NCBI GenBank assembly: GCA_031281385.1
Contig: JAITFL010000014.1
Span: forward strand, 1 to 22,466
DNA from: Holophagales bacterium
GTDB taxonomy: Bacteria > Acidobacteriota > Holophagae > Holophagales > Holophagaceae
Direction: 5' to 3'
DNA length: 22,466 bases
Below are positions 1-5,952 of the stretch, one piece after another (position 1 is the stretch's first letter; every line of letters starts with the position of its first letter). The position numbers and the translations under genes were made by a program. The notes beneath the pieces were generated by a model. It saw nothing but the letters and a program-made list of their open reading frames with translations, had not been told where the DNA came from and ran no database searches.

Positions 1-216
1 GTCCGCCCACCTCTGCACCATCAGCCTGCCCAGGTTGTGCCTCGTGAGCGCGTATTCATCGCCCGGGTTGCCTAAGGGCAGCAGCGCCCACTGCCCCGGC
101 GATAGCTCGATGGCGGGTAATTTCTTCGGCCAAATTTTTTTCAGGAAGCGAAGCAGCATATTCAATGGACCATTATGGCAGATTCGGCACTCGCTGTTGA
201 ACGGAGCCATCTCCAT
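1..216 (-). CDS. pth: Peptidyl-tRNA hydrolase, N-terminal part (gene runs off left edge)
   Basis: Pth cleaves peptidyl-tRNA released from stalled ribosomes, recycling tRNA in the cytoplasm. Reading leftward from ATG at 216, 72 codons are open to the window edge. The signature LGNPG (residues 48-52) followed by YALTRHNLG (55-63) is the Pth active-site start: N50 and H60 correspond to Asn10 and His20 of the E. coli enzyme. Most Pth proteins begin only about eight residues before LGNPG. Here some 40 extra residues precede it, including a C-x2-C pair (C10, C13) and a basic amphipathic stretch around residues 20-32. Alternative in-frame ATG starts lie at 210 and 159, and none has a strong ribosome site. 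The gene diverges from rplY at 440, whereas pth usually sits downstream of rplY on the same strand. Family assignment is secure from the motif; the start is uncertain. Confidence 0.85.
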   Translation of the reverse strand, partial: MEMAPFNSECRICHNGPLNMLLRFLKKIWPKKLPAIELSPGQWALLPLGNPGDEYALTRHNLGRLMVQRWAD

Positions 217-295
217 GCATCCGTCCGAAAGAAACAGTGAGGGAAGCGAGTACCTTGGGTCTGGCAGCGGCCCCTACCCTCCCCTTGCAACCTAA

Positions 296-434
296 CCCCA
301 AATTGCCCCCAAATTTTTTCCTACACAAAATCCATCTTTTGCCTTACACTGGAAGTTCGCCCATTTTTCGGGCTGGATTTTTTCGGGCCTCTGGCCCACA
401 ACCAACGAGAGGGCCATACTGGCCGGGTAGGAGG
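296..434 (+). promoter_or_regulatory. rplY leader with tandem repeats and competing GGGCC/GGCCC stems
   Basis: The gap between pth and rplY contains paired short direct repeats: CCCCAAATT at 296-304 and 307-315, and ATTTTTCGGGC at 363-373 with a near copy at 377-388. Just before the ribosome site, GGGCC (385-389), GGCCC (393-397), GGGCC (411-415) and GGCC (421-424) can pair in mutually exclusive ways: first with second and third with fourth, or second with third. The strong AGGAGG site lies at 429-434. Ribosomal protein mRNAs often carry feedback-regulated leaders, so a switch controlling L25 synthesis is possible but unproven. I could not place a convincing promoter. Confidence 0.3.
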
Positions 435-439
435 ACAAA

Positions 440-1081
440 ATGGAAGAAGCAATTAAAGTCGCGCTGCGGACGGAGAAAGGGAAATCGGCCTGCGCCAAGC
501 TACGCCGGGAGGGCATGATACCCGCCACGGTGTACGGCTTAGGGGAAGACTGCGTTTCACTGAAGATAAGCCCCAAAATAGTGGCCAAGGTGATCTCATC
601 AGACACCGGCATGAACAGCCTGATCTATTTGCAAAGGGAAGGCACGGACATCAAGAGGCATGTAATCATCAAGGATCTGCAGAGGCACCCTGTGACTGGC
701 CGCTTAGTCCACGTTGACTTCATGCGCGTTGATCCAAACCGCAAGGTCAAGGTGCGCGTGCCCATCCGCCTCATCGGAACCCCCATTGGAGTAAAGGAAG
801 GCGGCACGCTGGAATTTGTCCACCGCGAGATAGAGATCGAGTGCCTGCCCAAAAACATTCCGGCGCACATAGACGTGGACATTTCGCACCTCAAGATAGC
901 CGAGAACGAAAGGCTGGAGAACATCAAGCTGCCCGATGAAACCGTGCTTATGGACGACCCGCACAACGTCATCTGCATCGTCCACGCCAAGAGGGGCGAG
1001 GAAGTGGCCGCGACTGACGCCGCCGCCGAAGCCGCTCCCGCCGCAGCAGCAACCAAGGATAGCAAGGACAAGGATAGTTGA
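440..1081 (+). CDS. rplY: Ribosomal protein L25, long Ctc/TL5 form
   Basis: L25 binds 5S rRNA in the large ribosomal subunit. The 213-residue product has the N-terminal 5S-binding beta-barrel (about residues 1-92, with GMIPATVYG near 25-33 and HPVTGRLVHVDFMRV near 82-96). The C-terminal TL5/Ctc domain (about 97-183) makes it the long form found in Ctc proteins rather than the 94-residue E. coli form. It ends in an Ala-rich, then Lys/Asp-rich, tail from about 190, common in this family and probably disordered. ATG at 440 is preceded by TAGGAGG (428-434) at ideal spacing. The gene diverges from pth and is followed by a gap holding a palindrome and the rplM promoter, so it is probably transcribed alone. 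ATA and AGG codons are frequent. Assignment is secure. Confidence 0.95.
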   Translation: MEEAIKVALRTEKGKSACAKLRREGMIPATVYGLGEDCVSLKISPKIVAKVISSDTGMNSLIYLQREGTDIKRHVIIKDLQRHPVTGRLVHVDFMRVDPNRKVKVRVPIRLIGTPIGVKEGGTLEFVHREIEIECLPKNIPAHIDVDISHLKIAENERLENIKLPDETVLMDDPHNVICIVHAKRGEEVAATDAAAEAAPAAAATKDSKDKDS

Positions 1082-1089
1082 ATCCTTTA

Positions 1090-1116
1090 GCAAAACGTCA
1101 GTTTTGCAAATGGCTC
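1090..1116. repeat. Palindromic repeat, copy 1 (GCAAAAC-4-GTTTTGC plus TGGCTCA tail)
   Basis: GCAAAAC (1090-1096), four bases, then GTTTTGC (1101-1107) form a perfect 7-bp stem just after rplY. The right arm continues as AAATGGCTCA. The same palindrome with the loop inverted and the same TGGCTCA tail occurs at 5827-5857. No T-run follows on the plus strand, so it is not a standard intrinsic terminator, although it may end or stabilise the rplY transcript. Confidence 0.6.
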
Positions 1117-1154
1117 AATAAACAATCATCTGTCAATGTGCAACAAAAAACCCC

Positions 1155-1183
1155 TTGACTTTATTTAGGCCATGCGTTAATCT
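1155..1183 (+). promoter_or_regulatory. Promoter of the rplM-rpsI operon
   Basis: A -35 box TTGACT (1155-1160), a 17-base spacer and a -10 box TAATCT (1178-1183) match the sigma-70 consensus well. Transcription would start near 1190, giving a leader of about 58 bases before rplM ATG at 1248. This is one of the best promoters in the window and separates rplM from rplY transcription. Confidence 0.6.
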
Positions 1184-1247
1184 ACTCTTTCTGCGTTCCA
1201 TCTAGGGGCGCGGCTTGTTTGCAACGGGCAAGGTTTGGAGCAACGAT

Positions 1248-1682
1248 ATGAAGACATATTTTCCAAAAGCCGGAGAAATCGAGCGCAAATGGTTCCTCGT
1301 TGACGCCACTGGGATACCAGTGGGCCGCCTAAGCACCGTAGTCGCTGGAATACTGATGGGCAAGACCAAGCCCTGCTGGACTCCATTCTTGGACACCGGC
1401 GACCACGTTGTTGTGATAAATGCCGAAAAGGTGGTGCTCACGGGCAACAAGGCCAAGCAGAAGTTCTATAGGCGCGTTACGCCCCAACCCGGCAGCATGA
1501 AGGAAGTCCGCGCCGACAAAATGATGCAGACCTACCCCGAAAGGGTCATCGAGCAGGCCGTCAAGTGCATGCTCCCCAAGGGCCCCTTGGGCCGCCAGTT
1601 CTACCGCAAGCTGAAAGTATATCCTGGACCCAACCACACGCACCAGGCCCAGCAGCCCGAAATCCTCACCATCCAACAGTAA
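1248..1682 (+). CDS. rplM: Ribosomal protein L13
   Basis: L13 is an early-assembling protein of the large ribosomal subunit. The 144-residue product has the usual order of L13 signatures: KWFLVDATGIPVGRLS near the N-terminus, DTGDHVVVINAEKV in the middle, KFYRRVTPQPG, then MLPKGPLGRQFYRKLKVYPGPNHTHQAQQPE at the C-terminus. Length is typical (about 140-150). The reading frame is open 33 bases upstream to a TTG at 1215, but ATG at 1248 matches the family N-terminus and has GGAG seven bases upstream, so I chose it. rpsI follows after 18 bases, the near-universal L13-S9 pair. Secure. Confidence 0.96.
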   Translation: MKTYFPKAGEIERKWFLVDATGIPVGRLSTVVAGILMGKTKPCWTPFLDTGDHVVVINAEKVVLTGNKAKQKFYRRVTPQPGSMKEVRADKMMQTYPERVIEQAVKCMLPKGPLGRQFYRKLKVYPGPNHTHQAQQPEILTIQQ

Positions 1683-1700
1683 CCGCACAGAGGCAAAGAC

Positions 1701-2093
1701 ATGGCAATCATCCAGCACTATGGAACAGGGCGACGCAAGACAAGCGTTGCGCGAGTGTTCATGCGCCCAGGCACGGGCAAAGTGACGGTCAATGGCCGCG
1801 ACATCGAAAACTATTTTCCAAACGCAGTGCTGCGGATGGTGGTCAACCAGCCCTTCGCGCTGTCCGAAATGGCAGGAAAGTTCGACCTGCTGGTGACGGT
1901 CAAAGGCGGCGGCCCCGCCGGCCAAGCGTCCGCCATCCGCATGGGCCTCTCCCGCGCCCTGCTGGCATACAACGACCAACTGAAATCCCTGCTGCGCCGC
2001 GCCGGCCTGCTGACCCGCGACTCTAGGATGAAAGAGCGCAAAAAGCCCGGCCAGATGGGCGCCAGGCGCAGGTTCCAGTTCAGCAAGCGATAA
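1701..2093 (+). CDS. rpsI: Ribosomal protein S9
   Basis: S9 is a small-subunit protein whose C-terminal tail reaches the P-site tRNA. The 130-residue product has the N-terminal [12 protein letters not shown] (residues 8-19), the central [19 protein letters not shown] block and the characteristic C-terminus ending in SKR. Length is exactly typical. ATG at 1701 has AGAGG at 1689-1693. It is cotranscribed with rplM and separated from rpsB by 122 bases. The T-run just after the stop has no strong stem before it, so read-through into rpsB is plausible. Confidence 0.96.
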   Translation: MAIIQHYGTGRRKTSVARVFMRPGTGKVTVNGRDIENYFPNAVLRMVVNQPFALSEMAGKFDLLVTVKGGGPAGQASAIRMGLSRALLAYNDQLKSLLRRAGLLTRDSRMKERKKPGQMGARRRFQFSKR

Positions 2094-2215
2094 TTTTTTT
2101 CACAATGGCCCCTGCCAAGGGGCGAATCGGGCGGCAATGACTGCTTGTCACCGACCGCCTTCAATCCCAAACGTGGCCGCAATGTTGCTGCGCCACACAT
2201 TTTGAGGAGGCCGTC

Positions 2216-2974
2216 ATGGCTGCTATACAAATGAAAGAACTCTTGGAAGCCGGCGTACACTTCGGGCACCAGACAAAGCGCTGGAACCCAAAGATGAAGC
2301 CCTACATCTTCGGCGCCAGAAACAGCATCTACATAATAGACCTGCAAAAGACGCTCCGCCTTTGGAACCAAGCCGCTAACTTCATCACCAAGGCGGCCAG
2401 CGAGGGCAAGACCTTCATGTTCGTCGGCACCAAGCCCCAGGCGCAGGAGCTCATCGCCGAGCAGGCACTGCGCTGTGGAGCGCATTACGTCAACAACCGC
2501 TGGCTGGGCGGTATGCTCACCAATTTTTCGACCATCAAAAAGAGTCTGGACAAACTAAAGGAAATCGAGGCCACACTGGCCGACCCCGCCAAGACGTCCC
2601 TGCTCTCCAAAAAAGAGATACTATCCCTCACCCGAGCCAAGACCAAGCTGGAGGCGTCCTTCATAGGCATCCGCGAGATGAGGCACGTCCCAGACGTTGT
2701 ATTTGTGATAGACCCCAACCACGAGGACATAGCCATTTCCGAAGCCTACAAGCTGGGCATCAAGATAGTTGCGATAGTGGACACCAACTGCAACCCCGAC
2801 AAAATAGACTTCGTGATCCCTGGCAACGACGACGCTATAAGGTCCATACTTCTGTTCTCCGAGCGCATCGCCGACTCGATACTGGAGGGCAGGCAGTCGT
2901 TCAGCGACAAAAAGGACAATGAAGAAATGAACGCGATGATGGCCGAAAAAGTCCACGAGGGCGAGGGCCAGTAG
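2216..2974 (+). CDS. rpsB: Ribosomal protein S2
   Basis: S2 joins late in small-subunit assembly, near the mRNA exit. The 252-residue product starts with the typical [22 protein letters not shown] segment and continues with [69 protein letters not shown] and the C-terminal [10 protein letters not shown] block. All are in family order and length is normal. ATG at 2216 follows GAGGAGG at about 2204-2210. The 122-base leader holds weak stems such as GGGCGG with CCGCC, and may be an S2 autoregulatory leader; I cannot confirm this. tsf follows after 40 bases, the classic rpsB-tsf pair. Confidence 0.96.
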   Translation: MAAIQMKELLEAGVHFGHQTKRWNPKMKPYIFGARNSIYIIDLQKTLRLWNQAANFITKAASEGKTFMFVGTKPQAQELIAEQALRCGAHYVNNRWLGGMLTNFSTIKKSLDKLKEIEATLADPAKTSLLSKKEILSLTRAKTKLEASFIGIREMRHVPDVVFVIDPNHEDIAISEAYKLGIKIVAIVDTNCNPDKIDFVIPGNDDAIRSILLFSERIADSILEGRQSFSDKKDNEEMNAMMAEKVHEGEGQ

Positions 2975-3014
2975 CAAATAATATTCATATCCACGAACAG
3001 GACAGGAGAAAAAA

Positions 3015-3671
3015 ATGGCATTCACTGCATTGGACGTAAAAGCTCTTCGAGACAAGACGGGCCTTGGCATGGCCGACTGCAAAAGGGCGATGGAAGAAAA
3101 CGATGGCGACATGGACAAAGCCGTTGACTGGCTTCGCAAGAAAGGGCTGGCGGCAGGGGCCAAAAAGGCCGGGCGCATAGCCGGCGAGGGCGTTGTTGAT
3201 TCTTACATTCACCCCGGCGGCCGCGTTGGCGTGATAATCGAAGTCAACTGCGAAACCGACTTCGTCGCCAAAAACCAGACCTTCACGCGCTTGGTGCATG
3301 AGATAGCGATGCACTGCGCCGCTCACGACCCCCAGCCCATCTTCGTCGGCAAGGATGAAGTCACCCAGGAGTTCATCGAAAAAGAAAAAGAGATAGCTCG
3401 CGCACAGGCCGAGGCCACGGGCAAGCCTGCCAACATCATTGAAAAAATAGTCGAAGGCAAGATGAACTCCATCTACAAGGACAACTGCCTCTTGGAGCAG
3501 CAGTTTGTCATAAACCCCGAATTGACCGTTGAACAGCACATCTCTCAAAAGATAGCCGAGCTGGGCGAAAAGATAGCCGTGCGCCGCTTCGCCAAGTGGG
3601 TCATGGGCGAGGGCCTAGAAAAGCGCAAGGACGACTTCGCCGCCGAGGTGGCAGCGCAAATGGGTAAATAG
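3015..3671 (+). CDS. tsf: Elongation factor Ts, short form
   Basis: EF-Ts removes GDP from EF-Tu in the cytoplasm. The 218-residue product has the N-terminal UBA-like domain (about 1-52, with LRDKTGLGMADCKRA) and the nucleotide-exchange motif TDFVA at 81-85, whose Asp and Phe insert into EF-Tu. At 218 residues it is much shorter than the 283-residue E. coli protein. It appears to have a reduced core like other short bacterial EF-Ts proteins, with a complete C-terminus (KWVMGEGLEKRKDDFAAEV). ATG at 3015 has AGGAG at about 3004-3008. pyrH and frr, which often follow tsf, are absent; the next gene is convergent. Secure. Confidence 0.94.
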   Translation: MAFTALDVKALRDKTGLGMADCKRAMEENDGDMDKAVDWLRKKGLAAGAKKAGRIAGEGVVDSYIHPGGRVGVIIEVNCETDFVAKNQTFTRLVHEIAMHCAAHDPQPIFVGKDEVTQEFIEKEKEIARAQAEATGKPANIIEKIVEGKMNSIYKDNCLLEQQFVINPELTVEQHISQKIAELGEKIAVRRFAKWVMGEGLEKRKDDFAAEVAAQMGK

Positions 3672-3700
3672 GTGCGGGCCAAAGTTCAGGTTGAAGGATA

Positions 3701-3727
3701 AGGGATAAGAATGGCGCCCTGATCCCT
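3701..3727. terminator. Possible bidirectional terminator between convergent tsf and hydrolase genes
   Basis: AGGGAT (3701-3706) and ATCCCT (3722-3727) form a 6-bp stem with a 15-base loop, within a longer imperfect inverted repeat. A short T-run follows on the plus strand inside the hydrolase 3' end. Its sequence resembles the G-rich inverted repeats at 8039-8092 and 20245-20319, so it may be a decayed copy of that family. Confidence 0.35.
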
Positions 3728-3728
3728 G

Positions 3729-5009
3729 TTACCTATTTTTAATCCACTCCGCAATTGTCTGTATCACTTCCGTGCTGACGTGCTGGCCTGCGGCGTAGTA
3801 CTCTGCGCCCGTGCTTTTGTCATCAACAGGCATGAATATGTGGTTCAGTTTGGGAAAGCTTTTGCTGGCGGCGGCGGGGAGGCCCTTTTTCCATAGCTCG
3901 AAGTCCGTCATCCTCACTTGTATGTCCGCCTCGCCTTGGAGGATCAATGCGGGGCGTTTGCTCTTTGCCAAGGCGGCCACTACGTTGTAGCCCCTCAAGT
4001 CCAGCCAGTAGGGCGCGGGGATGCCAAGGGGCAGCTCGCTGGCGGGGATGTCCGCCGACAGGTCTTTTGACTTTACCTTTGCAACGGCTTGGGCAACGGT
4101 TGCCTTTGCGCTTTCAGCCCCGCGATCCATAATCTGTTCAAGGATCAGATCCTCTAGCGGCCTGGCCGGGCCGGCCAAGGAAATGAACCCTGTGGCCTTT
4201 GGGCACTTCTCGGCGATGCGCCCCAGCGCGTAGCCGCCCATCGAATGGCCAAGCACGAAAACCTTGTCCGCATTTATTCCTTCGGCCAGGCCCGCGACGG
4301 CAACTGCCGAAACCGCGTCGTCAACGGCCTCTTCGTTCATGGTGAAGCTCTTTAGCGCGGCGAATTTTGCGCCATGCACGAATGTGCGCTTGTCGTACCG
4401 CAAGACAGCTATGCCCTTTTCGGCTAGGCCCCACGCTATGTCGCGGAAGGGGCGGCTTTCGCCTATTCGCTCGTCCCTGTCTTGGGGGCCGCTGCCGTGT
4501 ACCAATATTACTGCAGGAAAGGGCCCTTCCCCTTGGGGCTGTGTAAGTGTGCCAGGCAACTCCCAAGGCGAACTTCCCACCGTGACATTTCTCTCGGTGA
4601 GGCCCTTTGGCAACGTGGCTTCAATGGCCATAGGCTTTGCGTCGCCAACGCGCTTCAGCTCGAATGGGAATGACTGCCCACCTTGCGTGAATTCGCCTTT
4701 GATGATGCCATTCTCCAAGCGGCCCTTAAATGTCGGGTTGCCAGGTATGCCAGCCATGCGAAACGATATTTCTTTGCCAGAGGGCGCAACTTTGTCCAGC
4801 TTGTAGTCCTTGAGGCTCTGGAGCGGGATGGAGATGCTGCCCTGCAATTCGCCGCTGCCCTGCGCTAGGTTTACCTGTATCGGCAGGGCCACGCCTGGCA
4901 GACTGATGGAGCCCTCCCAGTAGCCAACGGCGGAAACTGGTTGGGCCTGTGGCGCTTCTTGGGGGACGATGGCTATGTGGGCTGCAAGCGTCAGTGCAAC
5001 GATGAGCAT
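3729..5009 (-). CDS. Secreted alpha/beta hydrolase with N-terminal beta domain
   Basis: The 426-residue product is a serine hydrolase (esterase or peptidase type) of unknown substrate. A hydrophobic N-terminus of about 14 residues suggests export. Residues about 27-120 form a beta-rich domain seen in related exported hydrolases. The alpha/beta-hydrolase domain follows, with an oxyanion-side HGSGPQDRDE (171-180), the nucleophile elbow GHSMGG (254-259, Ser256), a likely acid in QGEAD (Asp362) and a likely base at His390 in LNHIFMP, so the triad looks complete. ATG at 5009 has GGAGG four bases upstream. It is convergent with tsf and lies 188 bases downstream of dut on the same strand, with its own promoter. 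Other exported peptidases in the window suggest a role in using extracellular material, which is inference. Confidence 0.8.
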   Translation of the reverse strand: MLIVALTLAAHIAIVPQEAPQAQPVSAVGYWEGSISLPGVALPIQVNLAQGSGELQGSISIPLQSLKDYKLDKVAPSGKEISFRMAGIPGNPTFKGRLENGIIKGEFTQGGQSFPFELKRVGDAKPMAIEATLPKGLTERNVTVGSSPWELPGTLTQPQGEGPFPAVILVHGSGPQDRDERIGESRPFRDIAWGLAEKGIAVLRYDKRTFVHGAKFAALKSFTMNEEAVDDAVSAVAVAGLAEGINADKVFVLGHSMGGYALGRIAEKCPKATGFISLAGPARPLEDLILEQIMDRGAESAKATVAQAVAKVKSKDLSADIPASELPLGIPAPYWLDLRGYNVVAALAKSKRPALILQGEADIQVRMTDFELWKKGLPAAASKSFPKLNHIFMPVDDKSTGAEYYAAGQHVSTEVIQTIAEWIKNR

Positions 5010-5034
5010 GTTTCCTCCAACGGTGGGGTCATCA

Positions 5035-5040
5035 ATTGTA
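5035..5040 (-). promoter_or_regulatory. Extended -10 promoter of the hydrolase gene
   Basis: On the minus strand TGCTACAAT gives a -10 box TACAAT with a TGn extension. Transcription would start near 5028, about 20 bases before ATG at 5009, leaving room for the GGAGG ribosome site. I see no good -35, which extended -10 promoters can lack. Confidence 0.4.
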
Positions 5041-5138
5041 GCACACGGAGCCTCTGCGATGGGTTATACCAAGTTGCGTTCAGCGCTAGGCACCCAACCT
5101 GCCAAACTGACCACTGACTATTTCCCACTAATCACTTG

Positions 5139-5197
5139 TATAGTCAACGCTGGCGAAACATGTCAATTTGTAACGATTCCCAAGCGCGTTGACTATA
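5139..5197. repeat. 12-bp inverted repeat directly after dut
   Basis: TATAGTCAACGC (5139-5150) and GCGTTGACTATA (5186-5197) are perfect inverted 12-mers around a 35-base centre. The right arm ends at the base before the dut stop codon. Each arm contains TTGACT, so either may act as a -35 box or an operator half-site, or the pair may be an mRNA 3' structure of dut. No T-run is present. Confidence 0.55.
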
Positions 5198-5653
5198 TCA
5201 GACGCCCGTTGACCCGTACCCGCCAAGGCCGCGCTGGGTGTCGCCAAGGCCCTTTGCGTCAGAGGGAATCCACTCACATTCCGGCACAGGGGCAATGAGA
5301 AGCTGGGCTATCCTATCGCCCCTCTTTATCTCAAAGGCCGCCTGGCCGTGGTTCACCAGCAGCACCATCACTTCGCTCCTGTAGTCGGAGTCTATGGTGC
5401 CTGGCGCGTTCAGTACTGTGACGCCATGCTTGAGCGCCAGGCCAGACCTTGGGCGGACCTGCCCCTCAAAGCCCTCGGGTATCGCCATCACAAGGCCCGT
5501 AGGCACCAAGAAACGGTCGCCGGGGTGCAGCAGTACGCTTTGGCTTCCATGCAGCGCGGCCATCAAGTCCATCCCCGCCGAGCACGGCGTCGCCCGCGCC
5601 GGCAGGGGCAGTCCATGGGCGTGCGGAAGCTGGTGGACGCGAATAGTAGTCAT
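5198..5653 (-). CDS. dut: Deoxyuridine 5'-triphosphate nucleotidohydrolase (dUTPase)
   Basis: dUTPase hydrolyses dUTP to dUMP and pyrophosphate, keeping uracil out of DNA and feeding thymidylate synthesis; it acts as a trimer. The 151-residue product shows all five motifs: SAGMDL (25-30), RPRSGLA (67-73), NAPGTIDSDYR (82-92, with catalytic Asp88), RGDRIAQ (111-117) and RGLGGYGSTG (141-150). In motif 5 Tyr replaces the usual stacking Phe. Length is typical. ATG at 5653 has no ribosome site; a good promoter ends eight bases upstream, so the mRNA is probably almost leaderless. The hydrolase gene lies downstream on the same strand with its own promoter. Confidence 0.95.
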   Translation of the reverse strand: MTTIRVHQLPHAHGLPLPARATPCSAGMDLMAALHGSQSVLLHPGDRFLVPTGLVMAIPEGFEGQVRPRSGLALKHGVTVLNAPGTIDSDYRSEVMVLLVNHGQAAFEIKRGDRIAQLLIAPVPECEWIPSDAKGLGDTQRGLGGYGSTGV

Positions 5654-5661
5654 TTGGCTAT

Positions 5662-5691
5662 TTTATACCAGTTATTAGTTGCGAGGTACAA
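5662..5691 (-). promoter_or_regulatory. dut promoter, near-leaderless
   Basis: On the minus strand TTGTAC (5691-5686), an 18-base spacer and TATAAA (5667-5662) form a good sigma-70 promoter. Only eight bases separate the -10 box from ATG at 5653, so the transcript should begin about two bases before the start codon. Confidence 0.5.
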
Positions 5692-5826
5692 TAGCTTCTT
5701 GCAAAACTCGGCGTTACGTCTGCTCCCGACCTTCCGCTGTCTCTGGCTGAATTTTGTAACTTGCCTGTTTATAGTGCTTTCACGCCAGAGCCTGCTCCGG
5801 TCGGGCGCAGCCTACACCTCCGGTGA

Positions 5827-5857
5827 CTTGCAAAACTGACGTTTTGCAAGTGGCTCA
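5827..5857. repeat. Palindromic repeat, copy 2 (CTTGCAAAAC-4-GTTTTGCAAG plus TGGCTCA tail)
   Basis: CTTGCAAAAC (5827-5836), TGAC, GTTTTGCAAG (5841-5850) is a perfect 10-bp stem followed by TGGCTCA. It shares arms and tail with the palindrome at 1090-1116, whose loop is the reverse complement (GTCA). Two copies 4.7 kb apart in different intergenic contexts indicate a dispersed REP-like family. Confidence 0.65.
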
Positions 5858-5952
5858 CAAGTTACGAATTACAATTGAAGAAGCCCCTGCCCCCTAGTCA
5901 TTCCCCTGCCTCCTGCTGTAAACTGAGGGCAGACATCTCAAAAGGGGCCGCC

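Larger units (their letters stand above)
5654..5952. other. Divergent gap between dut and S46 peptidase 1
   Basis: This 299-base gap holds the dut promoter, the second copy of the GCAAAAC palindrome (5827-5857), and TTACGAATTACAA (5862-5874), whose reverse complement recurs with one change at 16809-16821. CTTGCAAAACT also occurs at about 5698. I see no gene and no clear promoter for the peptidase. Confidence 0.5.

Noticed and set aside
1329..1979. Long open frame (216 codons) on the minus strand across rplM and rpsI
   Set aside because: It overlaps two certain ribosomal protein genes, has no recognisable domain, and reads as a His/Val-rich shadow of GC-rich coding sequence.
5875..5952. Upstream TTG start adding 26 residues to S46 peptidase 1
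   Set aside because: The added residues precede a clear signal peptide, and ATG 5953 has the better ribosome site and matches the paralogue at 20392.
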